From positions 1 through 36,428 of the IMG/VR virus record IMGVR_UViG_3300007539_000067: DNA of 36,428 bases; one strand, 5' to 3'. The notes under the pieces were generated by a model, which was not told the DNA's origin, made no database searches, and worked only from the letters and a program-made list of their open reading frames with translations. Both the position numbers and the translations under genes were made by a program. Positions 24,814-31,762 of the stretch are shown here, one piece after another. The stretch is from a virus. How positions within the stretch are numbered: the stretch's first letter is position 1; each line of letters starts with the position of its first letter.

Positions 24814-24844
24814 AATATTACATATTAATTAAATTGAAAGAATT

Positions 24845-25429
24845 ATGTATTACACAGCAGAAGAACTAATAACAAGAGCGCGACAATGTGAAGGGTTCGT
24901 AAAAATTCCTTCTGACTATTGGATAGCGTGCGTTCGTCGAAATCAAGACGACCAAAAGCCGAACGAATTTAACGATGTATTTTACTTAATGAAAGGTAAT
25001 AACATTGTAAAAGAAACAACTTGCACCACAACGGCAGGACTGCCAGCCCTTCAAGGTGGATTTAAAAAGTACAATTCAAAAGGTGCTGCGGTTGTTTGTA
25101 GTAATATTTGGATGAACGACTGCTTTTCATACGGTTTGCACGCAGGTAAGATGCCAGCACTACGACAAGTAAAAGAAATCTATACAACTCGTGATGGTAA
25201 CGGTAACAGCATAGCGGAGGAGTACGGAGAACGTTATAAAGGTATGTGGTACACTAACATTCACGCGGCTACTTATAACAAGCACGACAAACTATTGCGT
25301 AAATGGATAGGCAATTGGTCGTATGGTTGTATTGTTTTAAATTATCGACCTGATTACAACGGAATAATTGAACTAACAAGGAAACAAAAATCGGTATCGG
25401 TTATAATTTTAAAAGAGTTTAGTATATGA
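24845..25429 (+). CDS. Putative endolysin, L,D-transpeptidase-like fold
   Basis: A 194-residue protein in the lysis region. The motif NIHAATYN (H140) followed by IGNWSYGCIVLN (S159, C162) resembles the HxG...SxGC catalytic signature of YkuD-type L,D-transpeptidases, where cysteine is the nucleophile. Bacteroidota phages often carry such proteins as lysins, presumably cutting or remodelling peptidoglycan cross-links. No signal peptide is visible, so release probably needs the holin. It overlaps the spanin-like gene by 4 bases. A classical lysozyme or amidase gene is not seen elsewhere in the window. Confidence 0.7.
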   Translation: MYYTAEELITRARQCEGFVKIPSDYWIACVRRNQDDQKPNEFNDVFYLMKGNNIVKETTCTTTAGLPALQGGFKKYNSKGAAVVCSNIWMNDCFSYGLHAGKMPALRQVKEIYTTRDGNGNSIAEEYGERYKGMWYTNIHAATYNKHDKLLRKWIGNWSYGCIVLNYRPDYNGIIELTRKQKSVSVIILKEFSI

Positions 25430-25893
25430 ATAGATTACACAGAAACATATTAATTATCCTTTTGGCTGGTTTGGTTGGTTGCCTTGCTTCGTGCAAAGCG
25501 CAATACCACATAGAACGAATGGCAAAACATCAACAGAAAGCCATAAATAAGGGTGCTACGTTCACGAACGATACAACGGTAATACATGACACCATAACAG
25601 AAGTTAAGACGTTTACACGCAACGACACGGTGTTTATTGAAAAGGTTGTAACGTTAACCGAATACATCACTACTGAAGGCGAAATAAGATACATTACCAA
25701 GAAGGACAAGCGAAAGGAACGTAAAGAAGAAAAGAAGGAAGCAAAGCACGAACGTAAGGAAGCAAAAAAGAAAGCTAAACGAGATTATAAAATCGAAAAG
25801 AAAAAGGCTAAAAAATCTTATTGGTACGTTTGGCTTCCAGTACTCGCAGCATTATTGTACATCGTTTATTTACATAACAAAAGAAAAAATTAG
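25426..25893 (+). CDS. Putative unimolecular spanin (lipoprotein with C-terminal anchor)
   Basis: A 155-residue protein with an N-terminal lipoprotein signal (hydrophobic residues 8-18, lipobox LVGC at 16-19 or LASC at 20-23). A polar, threonine-rich beta segment (about 45-90) and a highly charged K/E helix (about 92-130) follow. A C-terminal transmembrane helix (YVWLPVLAALLYIVYL) ends in HNKRKN. Lipid anchor at one end and membrane span at the other is the layout of u-spanins such as T1 gp11, which join inner and outer membranes at lysis. It is coupled to the lysin by ATGA overlap. Confidence 0.75.
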   Translation: MNRLHRNILIILLAGLVGCLASCKAQYHIERMAKHQQKAINKGATFTNDTTVIHDTITEVKTFTRNDTVFIEKVVTLTEYITTEGEIRYITKKDKRKERKEEKKEAKHERKEAKKKAKRDYKIEKKKAKKSYWYVWLPVLAALLYIVYLHNKRKN

Positions 25894-25924
25894 TATTATT
25901 ATGGTATAACCATTATTAAATAAT

Positions 25925-26803
25925 ATGAAAATCAAAAGGTTAAACGAAAACGTACACCATATTACTGCAAAAGGTAATAGACTTGAAATGGCTGTACTTG
26001 GTTGCGTGCATTGGGATAATCCAAAATGCGACCGTAAATTATTAGACAAGCATTTAAAATACTGTTTAGAAAATTCAATCCCTATTATATTCAATGGGGA
26101 TTTGTTCTGCTTAATGCAAGGCAGGGGAGATAGACGCTCAAACAAAAGCGACATTCGACCAGAACACAACAATTCACACTATTTAGATTCTATCGTTGAT
26201 ACAGCGGTAAAGTATTTCAGTCCATACGCACACCTTATTAAAGTGGTGGGATATGGAAACCACGAAACTACAATAATTAAATACCAAGAAACAGACGTAT
26301 TAAAGAGGTTTGTCGAAAAAATGAACTTTGTAAATAATACAGATATACAAATAAGCGGTTACGGTGGCTGGATAGTATGGGCATTAGATTACAACAGCGC
26401 AAAATGTACTTTTCATCACAAGTTTTTCCACGGCTCTGGCGGTGGTGGAATAGTTACAAAGGGTGCAATTAATCTCACTAGGTCGCTCGAAATGATAGAG
26501 GGAATGGATTTATATACTTTAAACCATATTCACGAAAACTCAGCACGCAACGACGTAAGAGAAACGTTAGTAACGACAAATAAGAAAACATACCACACAC
26601 ATAAAGACATTCATTTAGCGGTATGCGGTACTTATAAAGAGGAGTTTGGAACAGGTGCAAAGGGATGGCACGTTGAACGAAACGCACCGCCAAAACCGTT
26701 AGGAGGTCGTCTATTTACCTTAGAGTTTAAACGTAAGAAGTTAAAAGATGGAACATATAGAGTTATTAAATCTATTGATTCTCGTAAATTCCCATTATTA
26801 TAA
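25925..26803 (+). CDS. Calcineurin-like metallophosphoesterase
   Basis: A 292-residue enzyme with the ordered metal-binding motifs of this superfamily: GCVHWD near residue 29 (in place of DxH), FNGDLF near 58, GYGNHE near 111, then HHKFFHG and LNHIHEN for the late histidines. Such enzymes hydrolyse phosphoesters; in phages they include nucleases and dephosphorylating enzymes, and the substrate here is unknown. Last gene before the terminator at 26864. It could act on DNA ends or nucleotides, but its late location separates it from the recombination genes. Confidence 0.82.
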   Translation: MKIKRLNENVHHITAKGNRLEMAVLGCVHWDNPKCDRKLLDKHLKYCLENSIPIIFNGDLFCLMQGRGDRRSNKSDIRPEHNNSHYLDSIVDTAVKYFSPYAHLIKVVGYGNHETTIIKYQETDVLKRFVEKMNFVNNTDIQISGYGGWIVWALDYNSAKCTFHHKFFHGSGGGGIVTKGAINLTRSLEMIEGMDLYTLNHIHENSARNDVRETLVTTNKKTYHTHKDIHLAVCGTYKEEFGTGAKGWHVERNAPPKPLGGRLFTLEFKRKKLKDGTYRVIKSIDSRKFPLL

Positions 26804-26804
26804 T

Positions 26805-26888
26805 TATATTTGAGTATCAATAAATCCCAATTCTGGGATGTTCATAATTTGATTCGTTTAATTACCCTCGTTAATTCGGGGGTTTTTT
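26805..26888 (+). ncRNA. Candidate small RNA 1 (promoter, hairpin, terminator)
   Basis: TATATTTG at 26805-26812 (TAnnTTTG) directly follows the phosphoesterase stop. A transcript from about 26819 would begin with ATCCCA-attc-TGGGAT (26824-26839), a perfect 6-bp hairpin, and end at the terminator 26864-26888, about 70 nt in all. No coding frame is seen. The -33 element is not clear, so the hairpin may instead be a 3' UTR structure. Confidence 0.4.
26864..26888 (+). terminator. Intrinsic terminator ending the lysis region
   Basis: ACCCTCG (26864-26870) pairs with CGGGGGT (26877-26883) with one T-G pair and loop TTAATT, followed by a T-run to 26888. It separates the late genes from the early region. 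Confidence 0.88.
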
Positions 26889-26928
26889 GTGTCTAATAAA
26901 AATATTTATAAAAAAAAGTTCAATAAAG

Positions 26929-26961
26929 TTTGGAAGTAATAAAAGTAAATAGTTATATTTG
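26929..26961 (+). promoter_or_regulatory. Early promoter TTTG-N21-TATATTTG
   Basis: TTTG at 26929-26932 and TATATTTG at 26954-26961 with a 21-base gap. It stands just after a terminator and before the first early gene (ATG 26990), so it is the likely main early promoter. Confidence 0.65.
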
Positions 26962-26989
26962 TTCAAACGAAACACAAAAACGAACAATT

Positions 26990-27208
26990 ATGAACATTTA
27001 CATTAAAACACGAATTGAATTAGAAGTAATGCCACGCGGTCAGTTTTGGGAATGCATTATTTACAACCATGTATTAGAAGGTACACCAAATTATACTATG
27101 ACTATATTGGAAACGTTCAAAGACGACGACCCAGTAAAAGCAAAGAACAAAGCAAAAGCATGGTTACACAATAACGGTATTACAAACTTAGAGGATGAAA
27201 CCAAGTAA
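26990..27208 (+). CDS. Small hypothetical early protein
   Basis: A 72-residue protein; the ATG at 26990 is chosen because an in-frame TTG at 26930 lies inside the promoter. It begins with a beta-rich segment (NIYIKTRIELEVMPRGQFWE) and ends with helices (DPVKAKNKAKAWLHNNGI), a small alpha/beta protein. First gene of the early transcript. It overlaps the next gene by 14 bases. No family is recognised. Confidence 0.6.
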   Translation: MNIYIKTRIELEVMPRGQFWECIIYNHVLEGTPNYTMTILETFKDDDPVKAKNKAKAWLHNNGITNLEDETK

Positions 27209-27548
27209 CCGTAAAAAGATTACACCGTATCAAAGCGAGGTATGTAAGAATATGCTCAAACTGTTATACTTAAACGGTAGGGTAGAGCTTGGCGAGATTT
27301 GTAAGTTGCTAGACCTAAACGAAGGAACTGTAAGTTATGTACTTAGTCACCTAATCGACGAAATAAAGCAGGAAAGCACGGGAAGAATTTCGTTTTTATC
27401 TCAAACACTAGGCAATAAATTAGAGCCTTACCAAGACGAAGAAACTATAAAAGAGGTTGAATACACGGTTGAAAGTTTAGAGGGTGACGAAAAAGGAATA
27501 TTACACTTAATAAACAACGGACAAATAAAAGTAGAACCATTAAAATAA
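27195..27548 (+). CDS. Putative winged-helix DNA-binding protein
   Basis: A 117-residue protein. Residues about 8-60 (PYQSEVCKNMLKLLYLNGRV, then ELGEICKLLDLNEGTVSYVLSHLIDEI) have the spacing of a winged helix-turn-helix, with LNEGTVSYVLSHL as the recognition helix. The C-terminal half is acidic. As an early-region protein it may regulate phage transcription, and it is the best candidate in the window for the protein that binds the TACAC palindromes, though nothing proves this. Confidence 0.6.
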   Translation: MKPSNRKKITPYQSEVCKNMLKLLYLNGRVELGEICKLLDLNEGTVSYVLSHLIDEIKQESTGRISFLSQTLGNKLEPYQDEETIKEVEYTVESLEGDEKGILHLINNGQIKVEPLK

Positions 27549-27553
27549 CAACC

Positions 27554-27895
27554 ATGACAATTCACGAAATAAATACAGTAGTAGACAGCTATTTTACTAA
27601 TCGTTCGGAAGCTATGAAAGTACGAATATTTTGCTATCGTTTTATGTCGAATTTACTACCTAAAGAAGTAGCTAGGTATGTTCGTATGAATCCAGCAGAT
27701 GTTAACAAGGTGGCTTTGGAAGTTTCGACGAACTCAAATAAAGCGTTTCAAGCGACTTTAAATAACGCACTAAACACAATACAAGCAGAAATACAAAAGA
27801 ACCGCTTAAAACAAAGCGCACGAAGTAATAGAGGTATTGCAAACCGTACCGACTTCAAAAGAGATATTTATAAATGTAAAATGAATCAATTATGA
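27554..27895 (+). CDS. Helical protein with a possible HTH
   Basis: A 113-residue, mainly helical protein. The block LLPKEVARYVRMNPADVNKVALEV (about 34-57; key residues E39, V40, A41 and the following turn) resembles the helix-turn-helix of terminase small subunits and sigma-like regulators. A basic C-terminus follows. It overlaps the next gene by 4 bases (ATGA). An early regulator or replication accessory is likely; a second small-terminase-like protein is an alternative. Confidence 0.55.
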   Translation: MTIHEINTVVDSYFTNRSEAMKVRIFCYRFMSNLLPKEVARYVRMNPADVNKVALEVSTNSNKAFQATLNNALNTIQAEIQKNRLKQSARSNRGIANRTDFKRDIYKCKMNQL

Positions 27896-28137
27896 ATTAC
27901 GCACTAAATACACTACTAGAAGAAAGGGAAAAGATACTTAACGAGTATTTAAAAGAAAAAATATTAGACGAAAAAAAATTTTGGAGCGACCAACGTTTAA
28001 CAGACTTAGAAAACGCAATAGAACTAATACAAGTGGGTAACGTCGAAAGCATACCTTTAACAAAAGAAGATATTAAAGAGTTTGTGTTCCCTTCGGAATC
28101 GACGAAAGCAGCATTTGATAAATTAACGAAAAATTAG
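27892..28137 (+). CDS. Small hypothetical early protein
   Basis: An 81-residue charged helical protein (begins MNYALNTLLEEREKILNEYL). It has no recognised domain and no membrane segment. It is the last gene of the first early block: a promoter and a terminator-bearing transcript follow before the next CDS. Confidence 0.6.
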   Translation: MNYALNTLLEEREKILNEYLKEKILDEKKFWSDQRLTDLENAIELIQVGNVESIPLTKEDIKEFVFPSESTKAAFDKLTKN

Positions 28138-28161
28138 AAACAGAAGATTACAATAGTTAAA

Positions 28162-28191
28162 TTGCAGATATGTAAAATAATACTATCTTTG
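28162..28191 (+). promoter_or_regulatory. Bacteroidota-type promoter TTG-N19-TATCTTTG
   Basis: TTG at 28162-28164 and TATCTTTG at 28184-28191 are separated by 19 bases. Transcription would start near 28198, at the GTTCC arm of the hairpin described next. Confidence 0.72.
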
Positions 28192-28196
28192 TAGTA

Positions 28197-28287
28197 GTTC
28201 CCGCTTCACATTATAGGAACAAAAGAAGTTATTAACCTCGATAATGAAAGTGAAGTGAAGCGCACTGGATTTGTCGGGGTTTTTTTA
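28197..28287 (+). ncRNA. Candidate small RNA 2 or attenuator leader
   Basis: About 90 nt between a promoter and a terminator, with no coding frame. GTTCC (28197-28201) pairs with GGAAC (28216-28220). The loop contains GCTTCAC (28203-28209), which can pair with GTGAAGC (28255-28261), giving a possible pseudoknot. The 3' end folds as AACCTCGA (28234-28241) with TCGGGGTT (28274-28281), enclosing AGTG/CACT, then a T-run. It may be a free small RNA or the attenuated leader of the replication gene that starts 19 bases later. Confidence 0.55.
28234..28286 (+). terminator. Terminator/attenuator before the replication gene
   Basis: The outer stem AACCTCGA/TCGGGGTT (one T-G pair) encloses an inner AGTG/CACT hairpin and is followed by a run of T (28280-28286). 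TTATTA (28229-28234) and TAATGA (28242-28247) could form a competing stem, the classic arrangement of an attenuator. Confidence 0.6.
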
Positions 28288-28305
28288 TAACTAATAATTT
28301 AATTT

Positions 28306-28902
28306 ATGGAACGTAAAGGGTATAGTTATCTTCGTTCTTACTGGGAAGTTTGGCAAGAGTTGGAAAGTGATGCTGATAAAGTAGCGTTTCACGAAGCTAT
28401 TTGTAATATGCAATTCGAAGGAAAAGAAACCGAATTAAAAGGTATAGCCAAACTTGCTTACGTATCACAGAAACACAGTATAGAAAAGAGTTTGAAAGGC
28501 TTTTTAGACGTGCAGAAACGTAAGAAAATAGTAACACCTTCGGTAAACCCTTCGCAAGGGGCTTCGGTAGGGGCTTCGCTAGACCCTTCGGAACAAGAGA
28601 AAGAGAAAGAGAAAGAAGAAGAACAAGAGAAAGAACAAGTAAAAGTAAAAGACATTAATACTAGAAAGGCGGAATTTAGAAATTCCTTACAACCTTTTTT
28701 AGAAAAGTATGGTAGAGATATTTTAAACGAGTTCTTTTACTACTGGACGGAACACAACGAGAAAGGACGTAAGATGAGGTTTGAAATGGCTAAAAACCAA
28801 CCTTTCAATATTTCACGTAGATTGGTAACATGGACGAAACGAAACAAATTAAGTAACAAACAAGGACTAACCGCAGGACAAAGAGCAGGTTGGGACGATT
28901 AA
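28306..28902 (+). CDS. Putative replication protein, DUF6291-like
   Basis: A 198-residue protein. Residues 1-60 (KGYSYLRSYWEVWQEL, then AFHEAICNMQFEGKETEL, then AKLAYVSQKHSIEKSLKGF) match the pattern of DUF6291 domains in Bacteroidota phages. A low-complexity linker follows, encoded partly by repeated CTTCG words, with a K/E run near 105-120. The C-terminal helical domain (FLEKYGRDILNEFFYYWTEH) resembles the primosome-type domain of phage replication initiators. Probable origin-binding or helicase-loading factor. Confidence 0.7.
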   Translation: MERKGYSYLRSYWEVWQELESDADKVAFHEAICNMQFEGKETELKGIAKLAYVSQKHSIEKSLKGFLDVQKRKKIVTPSVNPSQGASVGASLDPSEQEKEKEKEEEQEKEQVKVKDINTRKAEFRNSLQPFLEKYGRDILNEFFYYWTEHNEKGRKMRFEMAKNQPFNISRRLVTWTKRNKLSNKQGLTAGQRAGWDD

Positions 28903-28913
28903 ACAAATAAATT

Positions 28914-30317
28914 ATGAAAACAAAACAAACAAAACAGGCAAAACTTTTTACTGATAAAGTAGAAATGTTTAATGTAGAATCTGTCATAGGTTCTGGCTAC
29001 GAAGAAGAGGTGGCAAAACTTGCAATAGAGGATAAAATAGCATACAGGGCAGCACGTAAAAATATGCAAATTCACAGCGCAATTATATTAAAAATAAATG
29101 ATGAGTTTGCAGGTTTTTTTACTTACGAAATAAATCATGAAGCTAAAGAATACTGTTTATTGCAATCAGCAATGTATCCAAGGTTTGTAGATGTTGATAT
29201 ATACCAACAGATGGTCAATAAAATAATTGAGGGTAATGTTTATGGGTACCCAATGATTATGACAGTATCAAAAAAGCATAAATTAGAAAAACCTTCAGTA
29301 TTTGAGGAAATAGGTTTTAAAGTAAATATAGATAAAAACGACTTCAAATACATGTACTATGGAGAGCCAGAGCAAGTAAGAATGAAGCTGTTAGCACATA
29401 CAGCAATGACTAATCTATGGAAGTCTACATCTGGACTATGGTTAGCCAACAAAAGAAAATGGAATGAACAAATAGAAAATGCTGGTTTAAAGCATAATGT
29501 ACCAAACCCTAAATTTGCAAGTCGTGAAGGATGTTGGCAAGGTTCAAAAGGGTTTTCTAATGTTGTTTTGTCAAAGAATGAAATTAAAGATGGTAAAGTA
29601 GTACACAATAATAAAAAGTCTTTGAATGGTAACGCATCTGTATTAGACCCTACAGCATGTGAAATTATAGCTCGTTTTTGTATGCCAAAAGGGGGCAGTC
29701 ATATTTATAATCCTTTTGGTGGAGGTGTTCAAATGGGTTTTGTTGCTGGTGGATGTGGATTTTCTTACGAGTCATCAGAAATAAGACAAAACCAATGTGA
29801 TACAAATAATGCTATTTGCAGTGATTTTGAAGATGTAAAGTGGACTAAATCCGACACGTCAAAATATATTCCAGAAAGAGAAAGTGATTTAGTTTTTAGC
29901 TGTCCACCTTATTACAGAGTAGAAAAATATGTTGATTATGATGGGTTACCACCAGAGGGAGAAATAAACCATCTAGGTACATATGAAGAGTTTAGAGATA
30001 CTTTATTTGAGGGTTACAAAAACGCTATAAGCAAAATGAAGGATAATACTTTTTTTGTTGTCATGACAGGTGATAGCAGAGATAAAAAAGGTGCTTACTA
30101 TGGTGTAGAAGCTGAACACGAACTATTTTTTAAAAATCAAGGGCTTCATATTTACAATAAAATTATTTTCCTTGAAAGTGAGTTTACAAGATTTTCACAA
30201 GCAAAAAAGACTCTGCACAACAGAAAATATCCAAAGGCTGACCAAAAAATCTTTATGTTTTACAAAGGTGATATGAGTAAAATAAAAGAATTATACCCAA
30301 ATATTGGAAGATTATAA
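28914..30317 (+). CDS. GNAT-like domain fused to a DNA methyltransferase
   Basis: A 467-residue protein. Residues about 25-160 look like a GNAT acyltransferase fold: a beta hairpin with NDEFAGFFTYEI, a long helix DIYQQMVNKIIE, and the closing VFEEIGFK. Residues about 200-460 are a DNA methyltransferase of the phage modification type: DPTACEII, the SAM loop NPFGGG at 266-271, the catalytic SCPPYY at 329-334 (cysteine where N, D or S is usual), and a C-terminal RKYPKADQKIFMFYKGD. Base composition is more AT-rich than its neighbours, suggesting transfer. The radical-SAM gene follows after one base. Likely makes a modified base, possibly beyond simple methylation. Confidence 0.8.
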   Translation: MKTKQTKQAKLFTDKVEMFNVESVIGSGYEEEVAKLAIEDKIAYRAARKNMQIHSAIILKINDEFAGFFTYEINHEAKEYCLLQSAMYPRFVDVDIYQQMVNKIIEGNVYGYPMIMTVSKKHKLEKPSVFEEIGFKVNIDKNDFKYMYYGEPEQVRMKLLAHTAMTNLWKSTSGLWLANKRKWNEQIENAGLKHNVPNPKFASREGCWQGSKGFSNVVLSKNEIKDGKVVHNNKKSLNGNASVLDPTACEIIARFCMPKGGSHIYNPFGGGVQMGFVAGGCGFSYESSEIRQNQCDTNNAICSDFEDVKWTKSDTSKYIPERESDLVFSCPPYYRVEKYVDYDGLPPEGEINHLGTYEEFRDTLFEGYKNAISKMKDNTFFVVMTGDSRDKKGAYYGVEAEHELFFKNQGLHIYNKIIFLESEFTRFSQAKKTLHNRKYPKADQKIFMFYKGDMSKIKELYPNIGRL

Positions 30318-30318
30318 T

Positions 30319-31110
30319 ATGAGGGAGTATAAAAAATCAATTACACTTACACAGAACTCTAGGGGAATATGGTCATTAGACACTACCCTAGGGTGTGTTG
30401 GTGGCACTAAAAAAGATAAAAAGGGTTGTTATAGTGATTGCTATGCAGCCCGTACAGCAAAAAAATACGGTTACGATTTTAGTAAATTAGTATTGAGAGA
30501 TTTTGATAATGAAAAACATCTAAAAGAAATAAAAAATAAAATAAAAAAAGTAGATTTAAAATTTATTAGAATAGGTACTAATGGTGACCCTAGTGATAAT
30601 TGGGAACATACAATAAAAATAATACAAAAAATATGTTCAGATAGACAATTAAAACTATTTGATTATCAAGATAGACAAATTGTAATAATAACTAGGCATT
30701 GGAATAAGTTAACTGATGAACAACTTGCTATAATAAAAAAATACAATATTTGTATTAATACATCAATTTCAGCTCTAGACGATATTAAATTAATTAACCA
30801 TTGCTATGAACAGTATTTAAGATTAAAACCTTATTGTAAAAGTGTTTTAAGAGTAATTACAGCTGACTTTAATTTGAAAAATGACGAAGGGTTAGAAAGG
30901 TTGAAAATTCAAAAAAAACTACTAGAAAATGAAAACGTAATAGATACTGTCTTTAGGGTTTATAAAAACAGTCAATTTGTAAAGAAAGGTATAATTAACA
31001 TACATAAAACTAAGTTCTTAGGTAAGAAATGTTATGTAAGCAAATACAATAAAAAAACATATTTTGGTAAGTGCAAAAACTGTCTAGAAATGTGTGGTAT
31101 TAATCTATAA
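30319..31110 (+). CDS. Radical-SAM-like enzyme with extra cysteine cluster
   Basis: A 263-residue protein starting one base after the methyltransferase stop. The N-terminal block has cysteines C26, C37 and C41 (spacing C-x10-C-x3-C, then YAAR), similar to the GC...GC..CYA motif of the phage Gp37/Gp68 (DUF5131) radical-SAM group rather than canonical C-x3-C-x2-C. Later strands (KFIRIGTNGDPSDNW, QIVIITRHWNKLT) fit a TIM-barrel. C238, C252, C255 and C259 at the C-terminus could bind a second iron-sulfur cluster or zinc. Probably acts with the upstream methyltransferase on DNA. Confidence 0.7.
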   Translation: MREYKKSITLTQNSRGIWSLDTTLGCVGGTKKDKKGCYSDCYAARTAKKYGYDFSKLVLRDFDNEKHLKEIKNKIKKVDLKFIRIGTNGDPSDNWEHTIKIIQKICSDRQLKLFDYQDRQIVIITRHWNKLTDEQLAIIKKYNICINTSISALDDIKLINHCYEQYLRLKPYCKSVLRVITADFNLKNDEGLERLKIQKKLLENENVIDTVFRVYKNSQFVKKGIINIHKTKFLGKKCYVSKYNKKTYFGKCKNCLEMCGINL

Positions 31111-31121
31111 TTAAAATTAAA

Positions 31122-31385
31122 ATGGAAAATATAAATAAGCAAAAATTAATAACGATAACAATTTTAAATTTTTTACTATGTAATAAAATAGATGAAATTA
31201 ATGAAATTAATATCAAAGAATTTAAAGATTTAAAAAAGCATAGCAACGATTATAAAAAAATAAGTGAAAGCATTCTTACTAATATATGTGGAAATATGGA
31301 TGTAAGGGAAATGGATTATTTTACGCAAGTTGTAGAATTTATTGATATGCAATTAAACAACATTAATATAGAAACTAAATTATAA
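31122..31385 (+). CDS. AT-rich hypothetical protein of the modification cassette
   Basis: An 87-residue acidic/lysine-rich helical protein 11 bases after the radical-SAM gene. It shares that gene's strong AT bias and asparagine/isoleucine-rich composition, unlike most other genes in the window, so it probably arrived with the cassette. No catalytic motif is visible. It could be an accessory subunit or have no link to modification. Confidence 0.55.
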   Translation: MENINKQKLITITILNFLLCNKIDEINEINIKEFKDLKKHSNDYKKISESILTNICGNMDVREMDYFTQVVEFIDMQLNNINIETKL

Positions 31386-31389
31386 GTTA

Positions 31390-31512
31390 ATGAAAAGGTT
31401 TAAATTAATTGATATGGTTGGGCGTACTTATTTACAGTACGCTCAAACCAGAAAAGAAGCAGTAGATAAAGTTAGAATGTTTTACGGTGTTTACGCACAA
31501 ATAATAGATTGA
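31390..31512 (+). CDS. Very small protein with TRKEAVDK motif
   Basis: A 40-residue ORF starting 4 bases after the previous stop and ending 1 base before the next ATG (31514). Its composition returns to the style of the other early genes. It contains QTRKEAVDKVRMFYGV, whose TRKEAVDK string is also in the 55-residue protein at 9331-9498. Tight spacing and the shared motif support a real gene; function unknown. Confidence 0.5.
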   Translation: MKRFKLIDMVGRTYLQYAQTRKEAVDKVRMFYGVYAQIID

Positions 31513-31513
31513 T

Positions 31514-31762
31514 ATGAACGAAATAGTAAAGATACTAGCAGCGATGCAGTTGTTGAATGAGCAGTTAGACGAACTACAAGGAAACCCTATTTATTTTCAA
31601 AAGGTTAAACAGTTAACAAACAACTTGCAAAAGGAAATAGATAGAAAGTTAGACGCTACAGGAAGTTATTTTAATTTGAATGAGGGCAACCAATTTAATA
31701 ACTTGGTCGAAAGTTTACGAACACCATTAAACGAATTACAATGCACAACAACAGCGAATTAA
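31514..31762 (+). CDS. Small helical hypothetical protein
   Basis: An 82-residue protein, almost all helix, with leucine and glutamine at heptad-like spacing (MQLLNEQLDELQGNP). It overlaps the next gene by 22 bases. No family is recognised. It belongs to the run of small early genes between the modification cassette and the repair/recombination block. Confidence 0.6.
   Translation: MNEIVKILAAMQLLNEQLDELQGNPIYFQKVKQLTNNLQKEIDRKLDATGSYFNLNEGNQFNNLVESLRTPLNELQCTTTAN

Noticed and set aside
25925-26803. Assigning the phosphoesterase to an SbcD/Mre11 recombination role
   Set aside because: Motifs show only a generic calcineurin-like fold, no SbcC partner is present, and the gene lies in the late region away from the recombination operon.
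28184-28191. TATCTTTG as part of a CRISPR repeat or tracrRNA
   Set aside because: The motif is also seen in Bacteroidota type II-C repeats, but there is no second copy with regular spacing and no cas gene, so a plain promoter explains it.
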